Made by a program: the position numbers and the translations under genes. A DNA stretch of 43,080 bases from a virus, in the IMG/VR virus record IMGVR_UViG_3300037129_000025, positions 1-43,080 of that record, one strand, 5' to 3'. The notes under the pieces were generated by a model. The model was given only the letters and a program-made list of their open reading frames with translations. It was not told the origin of the DNA and ran no database searches. Every line of letters begins with the position of its first letter. Position 1 is the first letter of the stretch. Positions 36,913 to 43,080 of the stretch are shown here, one piece after another.

Positions 36913-37170
36913 ATGACAGACCAAGAAGTGATTGACAGAGCAAGGGCGAATTTCATGGCAGAGGACGCACAGCAAGCGGTCTATGACTTGCAAGGGAAAA
37001 TGGCGATGGAATTAAAAGCCGTGGATGATGATGCAACGGCAAAGAAACAAGCCATTCAAGCAAATTATCAACCGCAGATTGATGTGGCAACTCAAGCGGT
37101 ATCTGATGCAACTTCTGTGGTTCAGACGTTGAAAAGTCAGATTACTCCTCCGCAACAGGTAACTCCATAG
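36913..37170 (+). CDS. Small coiled-coil protein (85 aa)
   Basis: Not recognised. MTDQEVIDRARANFMAEDAQQAVYDLQGKM and Ala/Gln/Asp-rich helices continuing to a Pro/Gln tail (TPPQQVTP). AAAGGAGAG precedes the ATG. Size and composition fit tail-fibre chaperones or small structural accessories, without a specific match. Confidence 0.55.
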   Translation: MTDQEVIDRARANFMAEDAQQAVYDLQGKMAMELKAVDDDATAKKQAIQANYQPQIDVATQAVSDATSVVQTLKSQITPPQQVTP

Positions 37171-37179
37171 GGGTGATGT

Positions 37180-37563
37180 GTGGCTGAATATGTTGGTGAG
37201 GAGCGAAGAAAGGAACACCGGGTTCCGTGTATTCAGGATGACTCCATAAAGCAACTTTTCGTTTTCCATAACGAGAAGATGAAATCCATGTCCGATATGC
37301 GTATCACTCAAGTAGAGATAGGGAAGGATGTAATTTTTATCAAGGAACAGATTCAGAACGGTCTTTCGCATACCGTGAATGATATGCACAAATCTCTTAC
37401 TGATTTATTACCAATAATTCAAGAGCAAGTGAAATTCAAGGAACGGCTTGAAGATTGGTTCTGGAGTACGGTTAAGGGGATGTCTTGGGTTGTGGGGATC
37501 ATAATTATTGCGTTAATTGTGTGGGCGATTCACAAAGGATTCAATCCCCCTTTAAGCGCATGA
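37180..37563 (+). CDS. Tail-anchored membrane protein, holin/spanin-like candidate (127 aa)
   Basis: GTG start at 37180. A soluble helical part (about 100 residues, including EIGKDVIFIKEQIQNGLSHTV and a short coiled region) is followed by one C-terminal membrane helix (WVVGIIIIALIVWAIHKGF) and a short polar end. It lies in a cluster of small membrane proteins before the nozzle gene. A single C-terminal span fits some holin or superinfection-type proteins, but lysis function is only inferred. Confidence 0.6.
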   Translation: MAEYVGEERRKEHRVPCIQDDSIKQLFVFHNEKMKSMSDMRITQVEIGKDVIFIKEQIQNGLSHTVNDMHKSLTDLLPIIQEQVKFKERLEDWFWSTVKGMSWVVGIIIIALIVWAIHKGFNPPLSA

Positions 37564-37618
37564 GTCCGTTGTGGAATACGGAATTTACAAAACACCGTGT
37601 TAAAAAGGCAGGGTTCTT

Positions 37619-37795
37619 ATGGGGAACCAGATCGAAACGGGGTGCATTAAAAAATACGGGGAATGCCAACACTGGGGGGCATTACACGGACAATTCGACT
37701 ACCATGACGAAAGATTTAAGGACTGTTCCCACTGTACGAGATTGCTTGCAGTTCATTACCGAGAGTTCATAGAAAAACGAGGAGAGAAAAAATGA
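37619..37795 (+). CDS. Small zinc-binding protein (58 aa)
   Basis: Reads MGNQIETGCIKKYGECQHWG, later DCSHCTRLLAVHYREFIEKR. Cys/His pairs at C-x5-x-C-x-H and C-x-x-C can bind zinc. The stop overlaps the next ATG (ATGA). A competing frame (37560-37772, overlapping the previous stop) is less protein-like (Arg/Thr-rich, no motif), so this frame is preferred. Confidence 0.6.
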   Translation: MGNQIETGCIKKYGECQHWGALHGQFDYHDERFKDCSHCTRLLAVHYREFIEKRGEKK

Positions 37796-37971
37796 AGAAC
37801 TTTTTTACACCTGAGCATATCGCAATCGAGCTTTTGATTCTCAACATTCTGCTTAAAGGGTTTCAAGATTCTCTTGGGGTTCATAAAGCAGAGCCGTGGA
37901 AAGACAAGTGGCTAAATGTGATCGTTGAAACGCTTCTGTACGCCACCGCCGGACGGAGGACAAATGTTTAA
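37792..37971 (+). CDS. Small membrane-associated protein (59 aa)
   Basis: ATG at 37792 within an ATGA overlap, with GGAGAG upstream. It reads MKNFFTPEHIAIELLILNIL, then KGFQDSLGVHKAEPWKDKWL and VIVETLLYATAGRRTNV. Two moderately hydrophobic segments may associate with a membrane. Overlaps the next start by 8 bp. Too short for the listed long frames but supported by coupling on both sides. Confidence 0.6.
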   Translation: MKNFFTPEHIAIELLILNILLKGFQDSLGVHKAEPWKDKWLNVIVETLLYATAGRRTNV

Positions 37972-38206
37972 CTTCGTGGGTTCTCAGGCTTTTTCGGGAT
38001 TTCTCTCTGGGGCGGATTCTTTTCTGAAGGGCTTAACTCCTCAGAGCATTTCTGGATACGTTTCTAAACTTCCGGTTCTGGCGCAAATCGAAGGGCTGTC
38101 AGGAGATATTAAGGCAGGTTATGACGCTATGTCCCCTGACCAGAAAGCCACTTTCTGGAAAGACCTTATGATCGCAGGGGCGGCACTTGCCGCTAAAGCC
38201 GCATGA
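37964..38206 (+). CDS. Hypothetical protein (80 aa)
   Basis: The ATG at 37964 has GGAGGAC directly upstream; an in-frame start at 37925 lacks a ribosome site. MFNFVGSQAFSGFLSGADSF, LKGLTPQSISGYVSKLPVLAQIEG, ending MIAGAALAAKAA with a hydrophobic/Ala-rich tail. Not recognised. Its stop overlaps the next start (ATGA). Confidence 0.55.
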   Translation: MFNFVGSQAFSGFLSGADSFLKGLTPQSISGYVSKLPVLAQIEGLSGDIKAGYDAMSPDQKATFWKDLMIAGAALAAKAA

Positions 38207-38520
38207 ACCTAGAATTTTGGCAGTTATTCACGGTAGTCCTGTTCCTCGTCTGCGCTCTCGTGTTCGCTTGGATGCAGAAACCCCGGCTCTTTTGGATCGG
38301 GTGTGTCCTGACGCTTGAGGGTGGGCTTGGGGCTTGGGAGGGGATCTCTTTTCATTATCACGGCATTAGTCTTTCAGAAACTTGTGGAAAGACGATGGCG
38401 GCTTACCCCGTGTGGGGATTAGTTTCTCTTATCATTTTCGCAGTCGGGTTTACCGCTCTTATCGTACATTTGTGGCTATGGAAGAAAATATCAGAAAAGA
38501 AAAATAAATGCACCCCATAA
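38203..38520 (+). CDS. Three-span membrane protein, holin candidate (105 aa)
   Basis: Three hydrophobic segments (FWQLFTVVLFLVCALVFAWM, RLFWIGCVLTLEGGLGAWEG, VWGLVSLIIFAVGFTALIVHLWLW) with a lysine-rich end (KKISEKKNKCTP). The size of about 100 residues, three spans and positive C-terminus are those of class I holins. It stands in a cluster of coupled small genes before an HNH gene. No endolysin is adjacent; the only peptidoglycan enzyme seen is the Sec-dependent one at 18296. Confidence 0.6.
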   Translation: MNLEFWQLFTVVLFLVCALVFAWMQKPRLFWIGCVLTLEGGLGAWEGISFHYHGISLSETCGKTMAAYPVWGLVSLIIFAVGFTALIVHLWLWKKISEKKNKCTP

Positions 38521-38828
38521 TCCAAAAAGTATGCGACAGACTTTCAGGCATAAAGGAATCTCGCTCTCCGCATTGGCCGGAGGTGGAAAAGACTTTCCTT
38601 GCGGATAACCCTGAATGCGCTGTTTGCAGGATACGAAAAAGCCTAAACGTCCACCACGTAAGGCCATTTCATTTATTCCCATCCATGGAGCTTTTAACAA
38701 GCAACCTCATAACCCTGTGCCGGGGTCATCACTTCCTCTTTGGGCATCTTCTGAATTGGAAGTCCTATAACTTAAATGTTATTGCTGACGCGATCGCATG
38801 GTGTAAAAAGATTTTGGGAAGGCCATAA
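38508..38828 (+). CDS. HNH endonuclease (106 aa)
   Basis: Core: NPECAVCRIRKSLNVHHVRPFHLFPSMELLTSNLITLCRGHHFLFGH, with C-x-x-C, H-H, N...L-C-x-x-C/H-H. A standard HNH of the type found near phage packaging genes, but here placed just before the nozzle gene, away from terL. It overlaps the membrane-protein gene by 13 bp and the next gene by 1 bp. Probably a mobile or processing nuclease; role inferred. Confidence 0.85.
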   Translation: MHPIIQKVCDRLSGIKESRSPHWPEVEKTFLADNPECAVCRIRKSLNVHHVRPFHLFPSMELLTSNLITLCRGHHFLFGHLLNWKSYNLNVIADAIAWCKKILGRP

Positions 38829-40723
38829 TGCCGCTTGAAAACGTAGTCCCGCAGGAAGTCACCCGTTGGCTTGGGCTGAATAGCAAACAATCCCGCGCTA
38901 AACTTGCGCCCGGGTTCAGTCCTTCCTCTGGCGATTTTTTTAATATCGACCTTTCCACCCCCGGACGGGCAACTCCCCGTGGTGGGTCGGCGGTCTATGC
39001 TTCCCTTGGGGCAGACGTTCCCACACGCCTTTTTAATTACTACAATGGGGCTACAGGCACGAATTATATGCTTTCTAGTGCCGGAGCCAAGCTTTACCAG
39101 ATCACCACCGGGAAGATCGTTTCTACTCTATCCTCAGCCTTTACCGCAGGGTGGATTGGGGATTTCTTAAATTATGGCACTCAAGCCTTTATCACTTCCC
39201 CGACAGATACGCCGCAGATTTATGACGGGGCAACGCTCAGGAAATGGGGGATTGTCGCTCCTACGGTTGCGCTCACCTCAGCGAATGGTGCGGTTGCCGT
39301 TCCGGGGCTTACAGGGGCATACCAATATAAATTTACCTATGTGAACTCTACCTCCGGGCATGAGTCCAATGCCTCCCCCGCCTCTATCGCGGTAACGGCG
39401 GCGGGGAATAATATCAACCTCTCTGTCATTTCTGTTTCTTCTGACCCGCAGGTAAATTATAAAAATATCTATCGCACGACTGCGGGCGGGGCATATTATT
39501 TTTATGTCGGGCAGATCGCAAATGCCACCACAACCTACACCGATACCACCGCTGATACCCTGCTTGGTATTACGGAAGCACCGCTTAACAATTACCCGCC
39601 GCAAATGTTTCAGGGGATAGAGGAATGGAACGGGCGCATCTGGGGATTTCTTCCCAACAGCACTATCCTTTCTTTTTCAAATGATGGCTACTACACTCCT
39701 GTGGGGAATGGCAACCCGTGGGAGGCTTTCGCGGGGCCAAACACAATAGATTTTAAGGCACAGGTGTTTGGCATCAGAAAGTCCCCGAATTTTAATGAGC
39801 TTTGGGTGCATACGGCAAATGGTGTGTACGCCGTAGTGCCGACATATATCCCGCAGAACCCCTATATTCCCGTTATCAGAAACGCTACGTGGAACGCTTG
39901 CGGTCATTTCAATATCGTGAATATCTATAACCAGCAGTGGTTCGTGACGAATAGCGGAAAAGTAATATCTCTGGATTCTGCCGGAAATGTGGCATACGAA
40001 AGTTACTATGTGGAGCCGGATTTTGGCGCGGGGAACGTACTGCTCTACTCAAATATCCAAGCTGTGCATTACCGGGGAAATAATAAAAATCAGTTTCGCG
40101 CCAATATGTTCCTCGGCGGTAAGACCACTTGCGGCGTTATGCTCGCGGCAAATTATTTACAGCGAACACCCTTTGACCAAGAGATCATGCGAACACTCCC
40201 TGTGTGGGAATATCACCTTATGAACTCTGTCTGCATGGGTGTCTGCAAAGACTCCAACAACCAAGAGCAATTATTTACCGGCTGGACGGACGGAAATATC
40301 TATCAGCAGGACACAGGGACAAATGACAATGGGACGGCGATCTCATGGAGCCATTCTGTCGGCTGGATACGTGCGGCAGATACCGCTGAGAAAACGGCAC
40401 TTGGGCGCAGAGTGGTGCAGTATTACAACCCGCTTGGCGATTGGTCGTGGAGCATGACCACGAATTTTGATTTTGGAAATGGCGGTGGGCAGGTGTATCC
40501 CGTGAAAGCCCCGCCCATTGGCGGAGAGTTGGACGTAAATTTTTATCTGGATATCACACCGCTTGCGGGAGTGGACGCACTCTCAAGAGTCGTGACCCCG
40601 ATTGCCGGAGCGTACAGTTATCTGGAACTCATCTGGGCGGGAAACGCGCTAGATCAGTTTATGGAACTCCATAATATCGTGCTGTTACCTGTGCAGATAG
40701 AAGGCACGAGAGAGGCAAACTAA
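38828..40723 (+). CDS. Tail nozzle/hub-like protein (P22 gp10-like, 631 aa)
   Basis: N-terminus GLNSKQSRAKLAPGFSPSSGDFFNIDLSTPGRATPRGGSAVYASL is the opening seen in gp10-type stabilisation proteins (N...L-x-P-G-x-x-x-x-x-x-N-x-x-x-x-x-x-G-x-x-x-x-R-x-G). A repeating pattern of beta blades follows (about one per 45-60 residues: YKFTYVNSTSGHESNASPAS, EWNGRIWGFLPNSTILSFSND, VFGIRKSPNFNELWVHTANGVYAV). Such beta-propeller proteins close the tail below the adaptor. It is larger than P22 gp10 (472 residues), perhaps with an extra C-terminal domain. Starts right at the HNH stop. Confidence 0.75.
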   Translation: MPLENVVPQEVTRWLGLNSKQSRAKLAPGFSPSSGDFFNIDLSTPGRATPRGGSAVYASLGADVPTRLFNYYNGATGTNYMLSSAGAKLYQITTGKIVSTLSSAFTAGWIGDFLNYGTQAFITSPTDTPQIYDGATLRKWGIVAPTVALTSANGAVAVPGLTGAYQYKFTYVNSTSGHESNASPASIAVTAAGNNINLSVISVSSDPQVNYKNIYRTTAGGAYYFYVGQIANATTTYTDTTADTLLGITEAPLNNYPPQMFQGIEEWNGRIWGFLPNSTILSFSNDGYYTPVGNGNPWEAFAGPNTIDFKAQVFGIRKSPNFNELWVHTANGVYAVVPTYIPQNPYIPVIRNATWNACGHFNIVNIYNQQWFVTNSGKVISLDSAGNVAYESYYVEPDFGAGNVLLYSNIQAVHYRGNNKNQFRANMFLGGKTTCGVMLAANYLQRTPFDQEIMRTLPVWEYHLMNSVCMGVCKDSNNQEQLFTGWTDGNIYQQDTGTNDNGTAISWSHSVGWIRAADTAEKTALGRRVVQYYNPLGDWSWSMTTNFDFGNGGGQVYPVKAPPIGGELDVNFYLDITPLAGVDALSRVVTPIAGAYSYLELIWAGNALDQFMELHNIVLLPVQIEGTREAN

Positions 40724-41073
40724 TGGACGGAGATGGGACACCGGATGTGTCAGCAGTTGGTTCAGCGGGGACAGAGGCCGCAGACCCAAGAGCGTTAAGT
40801 TCCAATCAAGTTGATAAAGGAAAAATAGAATCCGACCAGCTAGCTCAACAACTGGCGGGAATGCCAGATACCAGAAATTCTATTACGTACACATTTAAGG
40901 GAACCGGAGAAGAAAGTTTTTTACACAGTCTGCCTTATAAGCCTGAAGGTGTTATTATCGCGGGGCAAACAAAAGGCGGAGTGGTAAGTTTTAATTCTGA
41001 TAAAACAAGAAGTCGTAGGGCGTATATGACATCATCTGTTGCGAACAACAAAGTCACACTAATCTTTTACTAG
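40723..41073 (+). CDS. Small fibre-associated protein (116 aa)
   Basis: Acidic/Ala start (DGTPDVSAVGSAGTEAADPRALSS), KIESDQLAQQLAGMPDT, then beta-rich text ITYTFKGTGEESFLHSLPYKPEGVIIAG. The composition resembles short fibre-base or tail-fibre connector proteins. The start overlaps the nozzle stop. Confidence 0.55.
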   Translation: MDGDGTPDVSAVGSAGTEAADPRALSSNQVDKGKIESDQLAQQLAGMPDTRNSITYTFKGTGEESFLHSLPYKPEGVIIAGQTKGGVVSFNSDKTRSRRAYMTSSVANNKVTLIFY

Positions 41074-41081
41074 GAGGAATT

Positions 41082-41891
41082 ATGGGTCTTGTAACTTTAC
41101 CGTATGTCTGGGTTGCGCGAGAACTTGTTCCAGCGGCTTATCTCAACGCTGATTTCAACGCCATTCTGAACCAGCTGAATGGAAACCTGGACGCGACTAA
41201 CCTTGCGAATCTAGCGGTTACGGCGGCGAAACTGGGAAACCTCGCTGTCACTGGCCCTAAGATCGGCATGGGGTCAGATGCGTGGGGGGATGTTCTTTTC
41301 AGAGGGTCTGTAAATTATCAGCGGCTTGCCGCTGGAACTAGCGGGTTTGTGCTAGAAACTCTCGGAAATGCCGCTGATCCTGTGTGGGTTGATCCCAATA
41401 CTATCGGCGCAATAACAAAAGTCCAGAGCGGGTCAATTATCGCTGGCGCAAATTTTACTATCTCCTCTCTCGTTGCGGGGGCGCAGTATAAACTTGTTTT
41501 AAATGGTGTGCTGAACACGAGTGCAGGAATAGTTCAGATGCAGATAAATGCCGATGGCGGGGCTAACTATAGATGGTCAGGGAATGTTTTTACTGGCTCT
41601 GGAAGTCAGGCATACGGCGTAGGAAGTAACTCAGATACGTCAATGGGCTTGACTGGGACAGGGGCTGTTGTAGCAACAGACTCGTTTAATGCCGATCTGT
41701 TAATCCAGCCGGCGGCAGCAACCAATAACACTGCCCTGCTGATTTGGCTTGCGGGATATGGATTAGCGGCAAGTTACTCTGCGTTCCATGGGTGCGGAAA
41801 ATACTCAGGTGCTGCTCCTATTTCTTCTATAAAATTTGCGGCCAGCGCAGGAACCATGACAGGTAGCTGGTCACTCTATAGGCTAAATTGA
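41082..41891 (+). CDS. Tail fibre-like protein (269 aa)
   Basis: N-terminus LVTLPYVWVARELVPAAYLNADFNAILNQLNGNLD is characteristic of a class of phage fibre proteins that attach at the tail (P-x-x-W-x-x-x-E-L-V-x-A-x-x-L-N-x-x-F). It is followed by repeated beta-strand segments with A/N/L-rich sequence (NLANLAVTAAKLGNLAVTGPKIG) and a C-terminal jelly-roll-like domain. Likely a receptor-binding or fibre protein. AGGAGG precedes the ATG. Confidence 0.75.
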   Translation: MGLVTLPYVWVARELVPAAYLNADFNAILNQLNGNLDATNLANLAVTAAKLGNLAVTGPKIGMGSDAWGDVLFRGSVNYQRLAAGTSGFVLETLGNAADPVWVDPNTIGAITKVQSGSIIAGANFTISSLVAGAQYKLVLNGVLNTSAGIVQMQINADGGANYRWSGNVFTGSGSQAYGVGSNSDTSMGLTGTGAVVATDSFNADLLIQPAAATNNTALLIWLAGYGLAASYSAFHGCGKYSGAAPISSIKFAASAGTMTGSWSLYRLN

Positions 41892-41902
41892 GGATAATAT
41901 GG

Positions 41903-42094
41903 ATGAATCTTATCGTGAAAGTTTACCATAGCGATTGGATAAGAATAGTTCTTTGCGCTAGTTGGATGATTGCAATGCCCGTTTTATCAATGACGGCAGA
42001 CATGAAAAAAGCAAATGAAAATCTTTGCGGGGGGAGATGGCATGACAGAGGCGAAGAAACAGTCCAAGCGTGTATTAAAGACTTGCAAACATAA
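41903..42094 (+). CDS. 63-residue membrane/secreted small protein
   Basis: ATG at 41903 with GAGG upstream (an in-frame TTG at 41888 is less likely). A hydrophobic helix (WIRIVLCASWMIAMPVLSM) near the start is followed by a polar C-terminus with one Cys pair (NLCGGRWHDRGEETVQACIKDLQ) that could form a disulphide outside the membrane. Function unknown; one of the tiny membrane-protein genes in the late block. Confidence 0.55.
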   Translation: MNLIVKVYHSDWIRIVLCASWMIAMPVLSMTADMKKANENLCGGRWHDRGEETVQACIKDLQT

Positions 42095-42179
42095 TTTTAT
42101 CTTCGATCCGCAAACAGGTGATGAGAAATGTTCAGAATGTTGGAACCGACCTATTTATAAAACGAGGAGAAAAAAATGA
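42042..42179 (+). CDS. Small zinc-ribbon protein (45 aa)
   Basis: ATG at 42042 preceded by GGGGAG. Reads MTEAKKQSKRVLKTCKHNFI, FDPQTGDEKCSECWNRPIYK, then TRRKK: C-x-H and C-x-x-C give a minimal zinc site in a very basic protein. The stop overlaps the next start (ATGA). It overlaps the membrane-peptide gene by 53 bp in another frame. Confidence 0.6.
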   Translation: MTEAKKQSKRVLKTCKHNFIFDPQTGDEKCSECWNRPIYKTRRKK

Positions 42180-42610
42180 TTACTGATCTTGGCGCAATAG
42201 TTCTTACGAATAATCAGATTCTTAATTGGAAACCTCTTATAACAGGTATCTGGACATGGCTCGGGTATCAGGAGGGTCACGTTATGGCGCAGTCAGATAC
42301 CGCGCCACAGCCCTCTGATATCACGGCTTTACAGACGGCACTTGCGGCATTACCAGACACGCCACAGCCAAAACCATTTGATGTCATCCAGTTCCAGACT
42401 GACCTTGCAAACGCCGCTGTTTCTGGTCAGTTTACAGGAATGGCTGACCCTGTGATCGAGTTTGCGCCGCTTAATACCTATGCCACAAATGACGATTTTA
42501 CCGGGATGTCTGGGTATCTCCAATGGCGTTTAGCCCTTGGAAAAATTCAGCAGGGGGATATAGATGCCCTAAAAGCTATTCTTCTCACGCAAGGGGTGGT
42601 GCTACCATGA
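42176..42610 (+). CDS. Hypothetical tail-region protein (144 aa)
   Basis: Not recognised. ATG inside an ATGA overlap. It has helical, Ala/Thr/Gln-rich text (DITALQTALAALPDTPQPKPFDVIQFQTDL), NAAVSGQFTGMADPVIEFAPL and a helical end (IQQGDIDALKAILLTQG). The polar, repetitive composition is typical of small fibre or tail accessory proteins. Its stop overlaps the next start. Confidence 0.55.
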   Translation: MITDLGAIVLTNNQILNWKPLITGIWTWLGYQEGHVMAQSDTAPQPSDITALQTALAALPDTPQPKPFDVIQFQTDLANAAVSGQFTGMADPVIEFAPLNTYATNDDFTGMSGYLQWRLALGKIQQGDIDALKAILLTQGVVLP

Positions 42611-43080
42611 GCGATAATAACGGCGCGCCGACAATCGGCACGAGCCAGTACGATGCTGGCTCCGCAAACGATCTTTACAATTTTTACGATAGTCGTACAC
42701 AAGGTGAGAATCTTGGGTACAGCCCTTCTGACCTAAATACGATGTACGCTCAGACCACCGACCAGACCACTCACAATATAAATGAGTCTGAGAGGTTGGG
42801 CGAAGCGGGGATGCTCCAGACAGGTGGAGTGACCACAGGTGGCATGAACACGATGAAACAGAACGCCGTGAACACAGGGCTGGCGTATCGCTCAAGTGCG
42901 CTAAACGATGTGGCTATCCAGAACGCCACGCTGAAGCAACAACAGCAGTACGAAGCGGCGCAGGGATTACAGGGGTTCTTGAACAATGAGAGAAGCAACC
43001 AATTCCAAATTTGGCAGAGCCAGTATTATCCTTGGCAGACGAACCAGATGACTAATATGTACGAGGACATGGCTAAAGAG
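42607..43080 (+). CDS. Virion/ejection-type protein, N-terminal part (continues at base 1)
   Basis: ATG at 42607 in an ATGA overlap. The first 111 codons are unique; from 42940 on the DNA repeats bases 1-126, so the gene joins to 1-468 and encodes about 266 residues in one frame. The N-terminal part (NDLYNFYDSRTQGENLGYSP) is followed by a Gly/Met/Asn-rich motif (TGGMNTMKQNAVNTGLAYRSSALNDVAIQN), a pattern typical of small internal or ejection proteins of podophages. The last 15 bases of the contig differ from the left copy (EDMAKE versus ESMAAQ), a possible strain variant. Confidence 0.75.
   Translation, partial: MSDNNGAPTIGTSQYDAGSANDLYNFYDSRTQGENLGYSPSDLNTMYAQTTDQTTHNINESERLGEAGMLQTGGVTTGGMNTMKQNAVNTGLAYRSSALNDVAIQNATLKQQQQYEAAQGLQGFLNNERSNQFQIWQSQYYPWQTNQMTNMYEDMAKE
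42940..43065. repeat. Terminal direct repeat, right copy
   Basis: Exact copy of bases 1-126; see the left copy. The following 15 bases (43066-43080) differ from the corresponding left sequence at several positions. Confidence 0.9.

Noticed and set aside
37560-37772. Overlapping + strand frame of 70 codons
   Set aside because: Arg/Thr-rich without motif; the competing frame 37619-37795 has Cys pairs and is coupled to the next gene.
1-43080. tRNA genes or a diversity-generating retroelement
   Set aside because: No cloverleaf-like segment with CCA end or anticodon arm was noticed, and no reverse transcriptase gene or template/variable repeat pair.

Overview
The window is an essentially complete genome of a tailed double-stranded DNA phage. 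Bases 1-126 recur exactly at 42940-43065, and one open reading frame runs off the right end and continues in the same frame at the left end. Read as a circle or a circularly permuted linear molecule, the unique length is about 42.9 kb. Portal, nozzle-like and ejection-like genes resemble those of P22-type short-tailed phages. The host is probably Gram-negative: there is a Wzy/WaaL-type O-antigen polymerase or ligase gene, Sec-type signal peptides and good sigma70-type promoters. I cannot name the host. I found no integrase, no CI-type repressor and no tRNA.

There are two divergent transcription blocks. Leftward (- strand) from about 22.7 kb to 5.3 kb is the early/replication block: a cluster of tiny genes with a shared leader, a helix-turn-helix protein, a primase-polymerase/VapE-type helicase, a secreted lytic transglycosylase, an Imm-5-like protein with an alanine-rich repeat, an SNF2 helicase, a protein with a 30-unit tetrapeptide repeat, many small genes, DUF2800 and DUF2815 proteins, a family A DNA polymerase, a Holliday-junction-resolvase-like nuclease, and a tiny membrane peptide coupled to the O-antigen polymerase. 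Rightward (+ strand) from 23.4 kb through the end and round to 5.36 kb is the late block: small and large terminase, portal, scaffold, major capsid, adaptor, coiled-coil and fibre-like proteins, small membrane proteins, nozzle, fibres and the ejection proteins. The blocks converge with overlapping 3' ends at 5341-5360.

The only long gene-free stretch, 22691-23427, separates the blocks. It holds twelve copies of the heptamer GGTAACA, many at exact 9-bp spacing, two inverted repeats, a GC-rich island and divergent promoters. It is a strong candidate for the replication origin, an operator region and the packaging site.

The most unusual elements are: (1) the iteron-like array; (2) a 12-bp x 30 coding minisatellite with no synonymous variation; (3) an HNH endonuclease gene carrying a synonymously recoded duplicate of its neighbour's C-terminus; (4) a 28-residue membrane peptide translationally coupled to an O-antigen polymerase, reminiscent of phage D3 seroconversion; (5) three signal-peptide proteins inside the virion gene cluster; and (6) a local cluster of the motif TTTGCCCG. 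All product names come from reading the sequence; no database search was run.
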